A DNA stretch of 64,000 nucleotides. It comes from Moniliella sp. 'wahieum'. Taxonomy: Eukaryota; Basidiomycota; Moniliellomycetes; Moniliellales; Moniliellaceae. The stretch is taken from assembly GCA_003971905.1 (NCBI GenBank), contig RSEE01000072.1, forward strand, positions 186,001 to 250,000. Direction: 5' to 3'. Under the pieces are notes generated by a model. That model was given only the letters and a program-made list of their open reading frames with translations. It did not search any database and was not told the DNA's origin. A program made the translations under genes and the position numbers. Positions within the stretch are counted from its first letter, which is position 1, and every line of letters begins with the position of its first letter. Below are positions 1 to 11,800 of the stretch, piece by piece.

Positions 1-3000
1 TTACTGCTGAAGCTGGCGAGATGGTGGGGGGCGGTTGACGAGCCCAGTAAGCTTTTGCAGTTGCTCATTGAACCCAGTCGAATGCGGGGAAGGCAGGGGA
101 TGCAGATCGATAAAATCCGCAGCACCATCTCCATCCGGAACAGATCATCAGGTGGTTTGCAACTCGTCAAGAAAGGCAACAGCGTCTGGGCAGTCGCCAC
201 TGAGACTGCACCCGGATACGCCAAGACAACAGCATGGATCACCTTTAGGCAATCGAGTGTATCCTGCACCTCATCCGTAGCGGACGCAGCGCCTCCCTGT
301 GATGAGGGAGCATCCGAACCAACGCCTCCACCAATCCGCGCAATTTGACATCGAGCAAAACACAATTTGAAGGGCTGGCTCGTCGACGGACAGCTTTGAA
401 CACCTCTTCTAATGGTGATGGTCGTTCCCGCAGCTCATGTGCGACGAGCAAAATGATGGGAGCATGATAGGCAAGAGACGCATCTGTAGCGGGTTGCGAA
501 TCAGGAGCTGAGAAGGGACTGGCTCAGTACTCGGCTGTGCGGACGAAGGGAGGAGAGCAGCCGTGTGGGCGACTGATGGGTGGAAGGTGACTGGGCTGCC
601 ACCGGGACTGAGGGAGGCAGTTCTTCTCACGAACAAGGACATGCCGAACCACATTTCGCCAGAGCGTCGAGTACGAGTTCATGAAGGTCGGACGTATCGT
701 ACGCAATGGCACGAACGACTGTGACGCACAACTGTGCCTTGGTCGGCGCATCGGTCAAGCACGCATAAAATCCGGTAAGGATGCGCACCACGCGCTTGCG
801 CACGCTCACAGCACTGTCCGACAAGCGGGAGAGAATCGAGTCGAGGTACTGAGGAATGTGCTGAGGTGCTTGAAAAAGGTAGTCGCCCAGGAGTTGATGG
901 CCTGTTCACGCACCGATGCACTTCCATCAACCATTCGTACCTCCACCGTCGTCCGCACCGTCGAATCGTCCAACAAGGAAGGGTCTACAGCGGAGATAGA
1001 GTTGATCACCCGGAGCGCCCGTTGGCGGGTAGGAATGCTCTTGTCATCCAAGCACGGAGGAGGCCAAGCTTAATAGCAGCAAACGTGGCAAAGGTAGGAC
1101 TTGTGAGGGTGAGCATCTTGATGGTGACGTTGTCCCCCTGGTGTCAAGGAGGCGGGAGCAACGTTGTCACCCCGCCCAGGAGACGCTGTTGTGCCATATC
1201 AAGCGCCGCTTGCAGTGCCTCACGTCATTGACCACATCCAAATCCATCGACGACTCGGAAACCACCTTACGCATGTGCGCCAGTTCGCTCAGCGCCCGCT
1301 CCTTCCAAAAGCGAGCTGGAGTGCCGATGGCTTGAGCATTGCGTCATCAGCCTATTGTTTTTGCCTTGGAGGGATTGGGAGGTTTGGATGTACCCATCCA
1401 AAACAGTAGCTACCTGCTCTGCCGTCCAAGATGCAGTGAACCGTGCATGGGGTAACTTGGCCGCCTTGACTTCCAATTCGGCCAACGCAGTGCCGTAGCA
1501 ATTGCACCAAGGTGTTCCGCTGCAGCCCCGCACATCCGTGGGGGCGCCCCCGTCCAAAAGCTTGAGCAGACCAGCGACCAAGCGCGTGAGGAGGATAGTG
1601 ACCGCAGGCCATTCAGGGAGGAAGAGCATGGCCACCCAATCCGCCACCAAAGTCTCGATGATCATACTGTAACCAAACTCGTGGGCACTCTTGTTGATCT
1701 TAGGTTGACTCACCAATCTAGAGAGCGGACCCAAGCGAATGGAGGGTTAGTTCGTTTCGGCCACCCACGCAAAATAGCAACCAGGAGACGCACTTGTTGA
1801 TTAAGAACGAGACGATGATTCCCCCGCCGCCGCAATCGCACCTTCGATCCCCGATCCTTCATTTACATGGGAAAGCTTTGGTTTCGACTTGGATCGAGCA
1901 TGTCCGGGAAGTCCTGTGGGAGGTCACTAGACTGCTGCAGGTGTCCGACAAGGCATCATCCATGTCGAGATTGATGTTGTGGTCGAGGTCAGTTTGAGTG
2001 GTGGGCGGCGGGGGGGAGGGTTCTTTTTCAAGGCACGTCGGCACTTGGAGGAGCACCAATAGCAACTGATAGGATCCTTGGATCCACTCGAAAGAGCGTG
2101 GGCCTTACGTCGGGCGCGCATGTCGGGCAAGTGGGTCAAATTGGAGAGGATCTCCTCTAAGATCCAGGTACGCTGGTCGGGATTGTGGGCGTACAAGAAG
2201 CATATGTGCGATGCAAGGCGTGCGCATGGTGGGGATAATACGGGCCTTGGCCGGTACCTCATCGACTGCATGCCATAAGGCAACTAGGCGGCCAGGGCCA
2301 GCGTTTGAGGCAGCCAATCCTTCGGGTTCCGAGAGAAAGAGCAGCTTGAGCAAGAGGTAGAAGAGTGAGATGATGATTGTCTCGGACAGAGCAACGTTCC
2401 CCGTTGCACACAAGCGCTCAAAGGCGATGAGCGCCGCCGTGCACGCACGAAACGACCTGGCTAGGAGAGAGAACCACTTCCACGCGGCCGTCGCCCCGGC
2501 CCAAGCGAGACACCCGTTCTTGACGGTTTTTTCCCAGGGAGAGCAGGGCAATGGATGTTAGGATGCCCTGGTGTGTCTCACCCGGGTCCGAGATGGCCTC
2601 GACAAAGGGCACCAGGATGCCATCAGCACAGGCCTTTAAGGCAGTCAAGCCAGCCTGGACGGCATCTTCACTGAGGAGTGCCTTGGGAGGATCGGCGGTG
2701 CTCAGGATCGCAAAGATGCACTGAGCTGCCAGGGTGGCTCGAACAATAAGTGAGCTAGCCTGGGCGAACTGGATTTGGTCTTCCAGTGTACCTTCCTCGT
2801 CTCGTTCCGCGTCGCGGTCGGAGGCCTTGCGCTTCTTCTTGGACGCCGACATGGGCGGTTGAGGAGAGGATGGGATGGGCGTCACCCCCTCGGAGGCAAA
2901 GCAGTTTGCGCGAGGATGCGGAGCAGACGAGTGAGCTGTTGGTGGTCCAGGTCATACTTGGACGAAGGAGCATTCATGCCCTGGCGTGACCTTGGTGGAC

Positions 3001-3549
3001 AGGAGAAGCAGATGGCGATGCTTGTAGCGGGATGAGCTGCAAGAGGCGGCTCAAGGTAGCCTCGTGAGAACAACACGGTCGCCTTGATCCACTTGGAAAT
3101 ACTCGTTCCGCCAACCGGCATCCACCGCTGTCGTTCCATCAAGGACGGGCATCTCATCCTCTGCCTCAAACACCGATTCGAGCAGAAGCGGCAGCGGAGG
3201 TAAGGGCTGCGCCGTGCTGCCCGGGTGCGGAGCAGAGGAGAGACGGTCTGAGTCTGGGCGGAAGGAGCTCGAAACAGCGTCGACTGCGGTTGAGTCGGAA
3301 GATATGGCGTGGACAGGCGATGCTGCCGCGGGAGAACGGGAGGTGCGGAAGGTGCAGTGGAGGGGGCGGAGAGGGGGCTGCTGGGGCAGGAGGGCGTGGG
3401 CGCGAGGGCAGCTTGAGGACGATCTTGCGGGTGGGATGGGGGGTGGGAACGCCGGCGACAGGTGTGCTGTGCTGCGGCGGCGCAGAGGAGGAAGGCGGGG
3501 GAGGGGCAGCGGGGGGCTGTGTTTTGGGACGCTTGGCGCGGGGAGGCAT
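1..3549 (-). CDS. SCC2: Sister-chromatid cohesion loader Scc2/Mis4/NIPBL, 3' end cut by window edge
   Basis: Loads cohesin onto chromosomes as the large HEAT-repeat subunit of the Scc2-Scc4 loader in the nucleus. Reading down the minus strand, recognisable NIPBL-family segments occur in order: a nuclear, Pro-rich N-terminus beginning MPPRAKRPKTQPP (start at 3549, good Kozak context) and RKIVLKLP; LTRLLRILAQT near 2900; PDQRTWILEEILSNLTHLP near 2150, matching the NIPBL block around ILEEI; EWPAVTILLTRLVAGLL near 1600; then the HEAT blocks RALRVINSISAVDPSLLDD and VDGSASVREQAINSW near 950 and SDSAVSVRKRVVRIL near 800, close to human NIPBL. The C-terminal third lies outside the window. The frame changes repeatedly, including within conserved blocks, so the span is composite. 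The start is uncertain: an upstream Pro/Gly-rich block (3731-4976) could be the true N-terminus. Family assignment is firm; exon structure is not. Confidence 0.85.
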
Positions 3550-3730
3550 GGCGGGGGCGGGGCGGGGGTGGGCACGGGAGGCGGCGGGAGACGTGAGTGG
3601 GGGACAGGGAGGTGGTGGTGGCGGTGGCGGTCTTGGAGGTCGTGGGGATGCCTGCAGGCGGGGCGGCGAGGCTGGATGCGGGCGGGCGGGGGTCTGGAGA
3701 GGCTCCGCCACGGTCAGCGTGTCTGTCGGT

Positions 3731-4976
3731 CAGCAAAAGTAAAGCACCCCCCCTTCTGTCACGTGATGCACGACGTACCAGTGGTGTTGGTCCCAATCGC
3801 CGTCCCATCCACAGCTGTGCCCGCCAAGCCAGCCGAGGACGGCGGCACCGGCAGGCCAGAGCGACTTGCCCCTTGGCGCATGCTCGCCGGGCCAACAATC
3901 GGCCGTACGTCTGCGCCCCGTTGACCCCATGTGGTAGCCATCCAGTCTGCACTCCCGGTTGGTGCCAAGTGGGGAGAGGCGCCGGTGGTAGGACTGGTGC
4001 TGGCCCTGGCACCGGTGGTAAGACTGGTCCTGGCCCAGGGCCGGTGGCAGGCTGGTCCTGGTCCTGGCGCCGATGGTAGGGCTGGTCCTGGTCCTGGCGC
4101 TAGTGCCGGTGCTGTCGCTGGTGCAGCGCTGGCAAGTGACCCAGTAGTCTGCGGAGCAAACGCAAGGGACTGGCGATGTGCCCTGAGGGAGCTGGAACGT
4201 GGGGTGCGTACGTCGCCTGTTGCGGTGGGCGCGATTGGGTGAGCTGGGTGGGCTGAGCAATCTGAGTGGGTGGGAACAACGGGGGCGCAGCACCCTGGAG
4301 TGAGGAGGAGCGCGTCGCCAGGAAAGGGTTCCACGTAGGCGAGGGATCAGAAGACAGGGTTCCCGTTAATGGGAAGGCAAGGGGATTTTGTGAGGGTGCG
4401 TGCGGGAGTGAAGGTAGATATGGCTGCGCTTGTACCTGTGTTTGTGTCAGATGAGGCACTCCCCTTTGTCTGTCCACGTCTGGAGGCGACAGGGATGAGG
4501 AAAAGGGGTGGGTGTGAGAGGATGGATGGACAGGTTCGACCAAAGGGCGCTCAGGCGGGATCGCACCTGCCTGATTCGCACTCCCATGAGTGGGAAGGCT
4601 ACTGGGAAGGTTACCGGCCGTGGACGCAAACGGAGAATTGATCCAAGGGGGTGGCGGCCAAAGACCAGGTCCCATGGGGCGAGGGCGGCAGAGTGAGGTG
4701 CGAGGTGGTGGCGGCCAGGCGTGCGGGAGATGACCCGGCGGGAAGACAATGGGCGTCATCGGTCCGGGATTGGAAGCGGTGGCATCCGAAGGAAGGCGGG
4801 GGCTGGGGTAGCGGTTGAGGTACGGGTGCGAAGCTAAACCTTGCGCTCCTAGTCCACTGTACCCACCCGGAGCAGGCCCAGGACCACCAGCAAGACCGGG
4901 AACGCCAGGAACGCGAGAGGCACCGGGAAACACAGAAGGCCGGCAAAGCTGGGGGGATAGTTGGTATTTGGATTCA
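3731..4976 (-). CDS. Pro/Gly/Ser-rich block, possible SCC2 N-terminus or separate low-complexity gene
   Basis: An open, low-complexity stretch upstream of SCC2. An ATG at 4976 gives MNPNTNYPPSFAG. After an apparent frame change the reading is rich in Pro and Gly (for example GGPGPAPGGYSGLGAQG), followed by Pro/Ser repeats and an Ala/Pro/Gly run near 4000-4130. No domain is recognised. Disordered N-termini are usual in fungal Scc2, which favours it being part of that gene, perhaps spliced across about 3700-3750. A separate short gene is possible. Codon bias resembles the neighbouring coding DNA. Confidence 0.4.
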
Positions 4977-5747
4977 TGGTCCCAAGTCAACAGAAAGGAG
5001 GCGAAGACGGAGAGAGTGCTGGAGTCAGGACAAAGGAGGCGGAGGCGGAGGCAGATGCAGAGGTGACGCAATAAGCATCAGCAGCGTGGGTGCAAAAGGA
5101 GTGGTGGATGAGGATGGAGCGGGTCGCTGCTGGTGAGGGAGGGATGGAGGGGGATGAAGAGGGGATGAAGGCTGGAAGATGAAGCAGGAAGAGAGGAACG
5201 ATGAAGGGGCTGAAGGATGAAGGATGAGCCGTTGAACCCAGGACGATAAGGAGGAGGAGGAGTGAGTGAAGGGGAAGGTAGGTCCTGCTGGGGGGTCCAG
5301 CAGCCCAGCGCGGACATTCCCAAGAAAACATTTCAACTTGCAGCCCCGACGAGGCACGTGCATCAGATCATCCATCATCGACCATCCATCATCACACATC
5401 CCCCATCCGTTCTTTGGGAAGATGAGATTTCAAAGGCCTTTGATCGATCGATCAGATCTGAGATAGATGGTCCTTCCAGTAGCGCCAGCCCACGACAGAA
5501 CCACCCTCATCTACGTTGGAGTCCGCGCTCGCATCCTCAACGCCTCAACTCTCAACCCTCTTGCCGTTCAGTAGGCATATGAAAACGAGGCGCATTCTAC
5601 AGAGCCATGCCACTGGGAAAAAGCAACGTAGCGGATACAGGGAGCATGTGCGGGCCACACGCGACAGATAACAACAAGAAAATTTCTCATCGTGGACGGC
5701 GGGTATAGTGTGTGTTTGTTGGTCCGATGCATGGACACACAGACTCG
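4977..5747. other. Intergenic region between SCC2 and MED10
   Basis: About 770 bp upstream of SCC2 and downstream of MED10 (tandem, both minus). It contains purine-rich GGA/GGAGGA stretches near 5100-5260 and a short run of overlapping GATC and ATCATC repeats near 5360-5470. No conserved protein or RNA gene was seen. It presumably contains the SCC2 promoter. Confidence 0.5.
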
Positions 5748-5777
5748 GGCTTCAGGCTTATGGCTTCAGGCTTCAGG
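5748..5777. repeat. 7-bp tandem repeat (GGCTTCA, about 4 units) overlapping the MED10 stop
   Basis: Units GGCTTCA, GGCTTAT, GGCTTCA, GGCTTCA lie head to tail. The MED10 stop codon (complement of tca at 5773-5775) is inside the last unit, so the array spans the 3' end of the coding region. Unlike most heptamers elsewhere in the window, this unit is not a perfect odd palindrome. Confidence 0.85.
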
Positions 5778-6679
5778 ATGCCTCGGCTCCCACTCCTCCC
5801 TGTTCCGAGCCGTGCCCAGGGTCCAGCAACGCATCCAGCTCGGGGAAGCTGCGCTCCAACGCCGCCTGCAGTTGCTCGCGGTACTCCTGCACAACAAGAC
5901 AAGGAGGAACGTAGTGGGGTTAGTGGGGAGAGAGGAGACAGCAAGGTAAAGGAGGCACTCAGTACGTACTCCCAGCGCCATGTTTTGGCCTAGCATCTGT
6001 TGGTTGTCATTGGCCAAGCGAGTGAGGTTTTGCCGGGTATGTTGGTCCGGGTTCCTACCCGTGTCGATGAGTCTGGGCAGAGAGAAAAGAAAGGAAACGG
6101 TCAGTCTGAGGGAAGGTAGAGGGTTGGGATGGCATGTCCGGTGGGCATGCCAACAACGTACTCGACCACGTCCTCGGGAATTTGGTGGGTGACACGGGGC
6201 GCCAAGTTCATCATCGCATCGAGCGAACGAATGGTATCTTGTCTAGAAGTGGGAGAGCAAGCGATAGAGTCCAAGAACAAGTGCGAATGGTATGGTACGG
6301 TGCGATAAGGTATGGAATGGTATGGTATGGTCGTATCGCATAGCAGAGAACGAACGTCAGTAGCGGGATCGTCTTTGGACCCCATAAGGGAGCACAAGCA
6401 AGACAGCCAAATCACGTACACACGCCGTTCCACCCCGTCCTCGCCCCCTTGGGCACGTCTGTGACATAGGAAGCAATGTCAAATAACTGGCCGAGTACCT
6501 TGCGAACATTCGACTCGAGTTGGGCCCGCACCACCTCGTCCGCATCGGGTGGAGGTTCATGGGCGACGGGGGCGGGGGAGGAGCCGAGGATGGTGGGGCC
6601 GGCGCGGCGCACCCTGCGGTGGGGGTGGGGAGGGGGACGGAGAGATGGGGATGTCACGTCCGAAATGATTGACAGACAT
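5773..6679 (-). CDS. MED10: Mediator subunit 10 (Med10/Nut2)
   Basis: Middle-module subunit of the Mediator coactivator of RNA polymerase II. Four exons can be laid out on the minus strand. The first is about 6679-6422 (MSVNHFGRDIPISP, then AQLESNVRKVLGQLFDIA). The second is 6242-6162 (RSLDAMMNLAPRVTHQIPED). The third is 6072-5970, joining to VELIDTGRNPDQHTRQNL, the family hallmark (GRNPD followed by T/R). The last is 5886-5773 (EYREQLQAALERSFPELDAL, then stop). The two later introns have gtacgt donors; the first appears to use gtgtac. All have cag/tag acceptors, and splicing restores the Med10 frame. Total length is near 180 residues, normal for the family. One probable missing base lies in a G run close to the N-terminus. 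It diverges from the DUF218 gene across about 300 bp of GC-rich DNA. Confidence 0.88.
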
Positions 6680-6982
6680 GGGGGCGGGGCTTGCTGGCTG
6701 GCGGAGGAGGTGTGGGTGGATCGGTGGTGGGACCTTTGTCGCTGCGGCTGCACTTCCAGCCCCCCATCCCACCAACTCCGCCCAGGCGGGCCGAATTCCG
6801 CCGGTCGATGGGGCTCGAGGTCGAGGTCGCACCCAGCCCGTTACGTCATCGGGTGCTCAGCTCCGCGGCGCTCCGCGGCGGCAGACTCAAATCTGCGCAG
6901 CGCCGCACTGACGCGTGACGCACTGCGGGGACGTCACGTGCGGCCGCGCAGCAGACCGACGAGGCCGTCGGGCTGAGCCTCA
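6680..6982. promoter_or_regulatory. Divergent promoter between MED10 and the DUF218 gene
   Basis: A 303-bp GC-rich spacer separates two divergently oriented starts (6679 minus, 6983 plus), so both promoters must overlap here. It contains repeated ccgcggcg-type CG-rich words near 6860-6890 and two tgacgcg/gacgcac words near 6910-6930. No TATA-like box was seen. Confidence 0.5.
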
Positions 6983-8354
6983 ATGCTCCGCCTGCCTCTG
7001 CCGGCCGCCTACAGCGCCGCCCCGCCATGGCGCTTCCCTTTGAGCGCACCAGCCGCCGCGCCGTCACCGCCCCCGCGTCCACCCTCCTCGGCCGCACCCG
7101 CCCGCGCCCCCCGCGCCACGCCTCCGTCTTCCACCCCGCCCCCCCAGCGCGGATGGCGTGCCCGCCTCGGCCGCCAGCCCCGCCTGGCCAGAGCCGCCCT
7201 GGCGCTTCTGCTCGTCGCCGTGCTCGCGGTGCTCTCCCTGGCCTGGCACGCCTACCTGGCCCCGCTCCCCACGCCCGCCCTCCCCCCCATCCGTCCCTAA
7301 CCGCTTCTGCCCGCGCCCGGCCGAGTGCCGTGGCGCACACGCCCCCACCCCACCCCGGCACAGCCGGCCTGGACCACCTCGTGGTCGTCGTAAGCGAAGC
7401 GCTGTGGACCGGCCCCGCGTTTTCCGGCCACCGCTTGCGCCACAACTGGATCACAGACCAGGCTGGCGGCGACCCCGCCCAGTACTGGGACCATATTGAA
7501 CGCGGGATCGACATTGCCAATCAGGACCCCAACGCGCTGCTCGTTTTTAGCGGCGGCCGCTTCCGGCCTCATGCCCATCCCACGACCGAAGCAGAGGGGT
7601 TCTTGCAATTGGCCTTGCAGAGCACCGCCGTGCTCCCCAGCCTCGACAATGCGCTTCTCGCTCGTGCCGGGCCCCGTGCCACGGAACCCGTCGCCCAAAA
7701 CAGGACGCATCTTGCCTCGTTGCGAATGACAACTGAGCCATACGCTTTGGACACGTACGAGAACCTGCTCTACTCGATTGTCCGCTTCCGCCAATGACCA
7801 ATCACTACCCCCGACGCATCACAGTCGTCGCTCGCGCGGTGCTCAAGGACCGGTTCGAGAAGCTGCATACGAAAGCGATCCGGTGGCCCCTGCGTCATGT
7901 CGGGGGCGCGATGAAACAGTTTGTCTTTGTCGGGATAGCTCCCCGTCGCAATTCACAGTCTCATCACGAGGTGGATGACGAATACCCGCTGTTCGATAAA
8001 GACATGTACGGCTGTCATGGTGTTCTTCTGGTACGTCCGCCCACCTCCTTTTACCAGCAGTTCAAATCCGCTCATCAATGCTTCCTTGTCTCTCTGTCCA
8101 GGCCCATCGACAAGCCCAGCCCTGCAAGGCAATCGGCCTATCTTGGTTCTGCCCCAGAGATCGCCGAGCTGCTGGATTGGTGTCCTGCCGGTGGCATCGG
8201 GCTGCAAGGCATCTACCCTCGCACGCTACCTTGGGACCCGCGTGTAAGCGACGACGAAGGACTGACCGACGACGGTGTCCTGCCAGTTGACAATATCCAG
8301 CGTGAATGGTGGCCCGATACGCGTTGGCTCGTCTTCAGCCGCGAGAGAGATTAG
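6983..8354 (+). CDS. DUF218 (ElyC/SanA-like) single-pass membrane protein
   Basis: The predicted product has an N-terminal cytosolic Pro/Ala-rich tail, one transmembrane helix (LALLLVAVLAVLSLAW, near 7205-7250) and a C-terminal DUF218 domain. Domain landmarks are DHLVVVVSEALWTG, ALLVFSGGRFRP (the FSGG loop), ALDTYENLLYSIVRF (D/E-x-S/T-x-EN motif), RRITVVARAVLKDRFEKLH and AIRWPLRH. DUF218 proteins have been linked to envelope integrity in bacteria; the fungal role is unknown. An intron at 8031-8101 (gtacgt...cag) separates the last exon, ending in SAPEIAELLDWCPAGG and a stop at 8352-8354. Frame changes occur after the membrane helix, at about 7793 (CAATGA where CAAATGA would keep frame) and after 8102. 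It was started at 6983 rather than the later ATG at 7027 because only that frame has the membrane helix. Confidence 0.75.
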
Positions 8355-8871
8355 GCAAACGAGGCATGTCGGTGCGCCCCCGGGGCCTCGGTTCGCGCCC
8401 GAGGTGTGGAAATGATACAACAGCACGACGAGCAACTTGGATTCTCGATTACCAACATCTGTATTCAATGTCTATCTCATTCCGACGGACTAGCTTTGGT
8501 GTGGTCTCCATGGCCCTATAGTGAAGAGGGCAGGGCAGGGCAACGGCGTCCAGAGGTAGTTCGGCGGGTCCAGTGGAGGTTGTCTGATGGGCGGGAAGCT
8601 GTGCGCTGGACCTGATGACTTTGTCTGAGAAAAATCTTGGATTGCAAGCCCGGCAAGGCAAGCCACGGGGGCAGTGCTCGGCTGCGCGCGGGATCGATAA
8701 TGTGTGAACGAGAAGCGAGAATTCAATAATTAACTGCGTGGGTCTGCCTCTGTTTCCTGGGGCCGTTCGGGGCGTTATCCATCACTCCCACCCCCACCTC
8801 TGTTGCCTCTCGCGGTTGCTTTCTGTCCCGCCGGTACTCCTTCTGGCTTGCTCTTTCCCAGCACTGTCACA
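8355..8871. other. Intergenic region upstream of the SulP transporter gene
   Basis: About 520 bp between two plus-strand genes. Pyrimidine-rich DNA (ctcccacccccacctctgtt-type) directly precedes the start at 8872, common in fungal promoters. No gene or RNA was seen. Confidence 0.4.
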
Positions 8872-11800
8872 ATGGCGTCTCCCGCGAGCGGTCGCTCCCC
8901 TGCGCCTCTGCGCGCCGAGCAGCTCGAGGGCCGGTCCTATCGCTTTGCGCCGGCGCCTCGCCCCGTGCGTCGGACGAGGGACGTAGAAGCCCTGCCACGC
9001 AACGCGGTCGCCTCGGCGGCCGGCCACTCGGCCATCTCCGTTCCCGGCGATAGCTTCCATGTGCGCCCCAACTCACCCTCCGCCTATCTTGGTGCATCCT
9101 ACACCGCCGACGACAGCTACATTCGCCAGCGCACCTCCCAGCTGGCCGGCATGGCCATTGAGGACGAAGAGGCCGAGCTGGACGAGTCCAGCGACTCGCA
9201 GATTTCTGGCGCCTCCCATCCAAGTGCTTCCGCCGCCCCGTCAGCAACCTGTCCCTTCGCCTTGCTCAGGAGGCCCAACAATCCTTCCCGGCTGGCATTC
9301 CGCCCAGTGCGACAGGCTCCCACACCGATTCCGACGGGGAGGAAGGAAACCCCCCTGATCTTGTCGCTCCGAAGCCGTCTCGGTCATATGGAACGTTGGA
9401 CCCTGCCTCGCCCTTTCTGCCCGAGCGGCGGGCTACGTCCAAGGCCGCATTCGAGCCGCACTTGGCCCCTCGGGCATCCATGAGCCGGATGCGCGCCTCG
9501 ATCGCCTCGCTTCATGCGGCCCATGGCGGTGGGTCAGGGATCAACACGCATGCTCTTGGTGCCGGTGCGTTGGCCCAAGCGCAAGAAGAGATTGAGGTGG
9601 CTAGCAGTGGGATTTATCTCCCGGACGAGGTGGGGGCGCACGAATCGGGGATCCTGTCTCGGCACCGCAAGAGCATGCGCCCGACCGAGGCGCAGAACGC
9701 ACTTCTCTCCTGCCTCCCCATGCCGAGGAACCTTCCCCCCCTCCAGTACGGCCGAGGCGGAAACTGTGCCGACGTGGCTCGATGCGGGTCGGACCAAGGT
9801 GGAAAAGGCCCTGGCTTCGGCCCACAACCTAACCTGGTCTGATGTCCGCCACGCGGCCGCTGAGCCCATCCATCTCTTGCCTGCTGTGTTGCTTGGGGTA
9901 CTGATGAACGTGCTGGACGGTGTCAGTTATGGTATGATTACCTTCCCTACGTCCTACCCCATCTTTAGCAGTTTTGGTGGCGACGGAGTATCCATGTTCT
10001 TCATCACGTGCATTGCCTCCCACTTGTCTATTCGGCGGGCGGATCCACGTTTGGCGGAGGAAATGGGTCGATGATGATTGAAGTGGTGCCGTTCTATGCG
10101 ATTATGAGCAAGACGATTATGAATGAGCTGGGCAACGACGAGGCAGCGGTGATCAGCACAGTGATCGTTGCATTTGCTTTGGCCAGTGTGTTTATTGGAA
10201 TCACGTTCCTGCTCTTGGGATGGTTGCATACGAGCCGGCTGCTCCAGTTTATCCCTCGTCACTTGCTTGTCGGTGCGATTGGCGGGGTGGGCGTGTTCCT
10301 GATGGTGACTGGGTTCGAGGTGGCCGGACAGCTGAAAAGTGAGGATGGGTTCCAGTGGAACCTAGATACGCTTCGGTTCTTCTTTCAGTCGGGACATGTG
10401 GTTGCTCTCTGGAGCATTCCATTGGGCTTAGCCGTCCTCCTGCGTGTGATCACGCGCAAGTTCGATGGCCCTCTTATCTTCCCGATCTACTTTTTTACCA
10501 TTCCTATCGTGTTCTACTTTGTCACCATGGTCTGCCTTGGCTACTCTATGGACACGCTCAAAGCGCAACAATGGGGTTTGACATTGGGTCGGCCGCCGAT
10601 GCTCCGTTTTATCGGTTTTACACCTTTATCGATTTCCGTAAGGTCAGCGGCAAGGCACTGATGGCGACCATGCCCACCCAGGCTGCCTTGACCTTCTTTG
10701 GTATCCTTCACGTGCCCCTCAACATCCCCGCCCTCGCGATCAGCACGGGCGAGGACAATGTGGACACGGACCGTGAGTTGATTGGGCATGGAATTAGCAA
10801 TCTGGCTGCCGGCGCCCTCTTTTCTCCGCCCAACTACATTACCTACGTCAACAGTCTGTTGTTTTAACCGCGTCGGTGCGGAAGCCGTGAGTGGGTTCAT
10901 GCTCGCCGCAGCCACCTTTGCAATTCTCTTGGCCGGACCATCGGCGATTGGGTACCTGCCAATCATGGTCGTTGCAGCGCTCATCTTTGTGCTGGGCATC
11001 GATTTGGTCAAGGAGGCGCTTTGGGACACGATTGGTCGGGTCAACCGAAGCGAGTACCTTACCATCCTGGTTATTATCTTTGTTATGACTCTGCGTGACT
11101 TTGTGGACGGTCTGGTAGGTATCATTTTGGCCTTTGCTTCTTTGTGGTGCAAAACTCGCGTCGGACCACGGTGCGGGCCGTGTTTGATGGCTCGATTGCG
11201 CGGTCGACAGTGCGGAGGCATATGACCCAACGCCGGTTCCTCGATGTGGTCGGGTCACAAACGCAGGTGCTGAAGCTGCAGGGCTTCCTCTTCTTTGGCA
11301 CAATCAATGGTGTCGAGCAACTAATCCGTCGCGCCTCGACATTGCGGCCTGGGACGAGAACCCAATTCGGTTCTTGATTGTTGATGTAAGTCTCTCTTCT
11401 TACTCTTCTTTGCATCCCACAGAGGACTCACCTCTTTCGTGCAGTTCTCTCTTGTCAGCGGCGTCGACTTTTCTGCGGCCGAGGCGTTTACCACCCGCAT
11501 CCAGCGGCTGCTCGAGGCCAAAGACGTGGTGCTGATCTTTTGTGGTGCTGCCCCGGATAGTGAGTAGGGGTGGCACTGCAGAGTGTTGGCATGTGGGCCG
11601 AACAAGAATCGAGGGTAGAAGTGTTTGCCAACCTCAACTCGGCGCTCGAGTGGACGGAGAACGAGTACCTACTGCAACTGTACCAACCTGGCTTTGCTGT
11701 CCGCTCTTCGGTCGCGGTGGGCAACAACTCAATTTTAAGTGCCGCCAATGCCCCACTCCTCTCCCACCACACGCGAGAACTCGAAGCCAGTCCCAAACCC

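Noticed and set aside
3214-3924. A 236-codon plus-strand Gly/Arg-rich frame opposite SCC2
   Set aside because: Mirror of the Pro-rich N-terminus of SCC2 on the minus strand; GC-rich Pro codons leave the antisense open.
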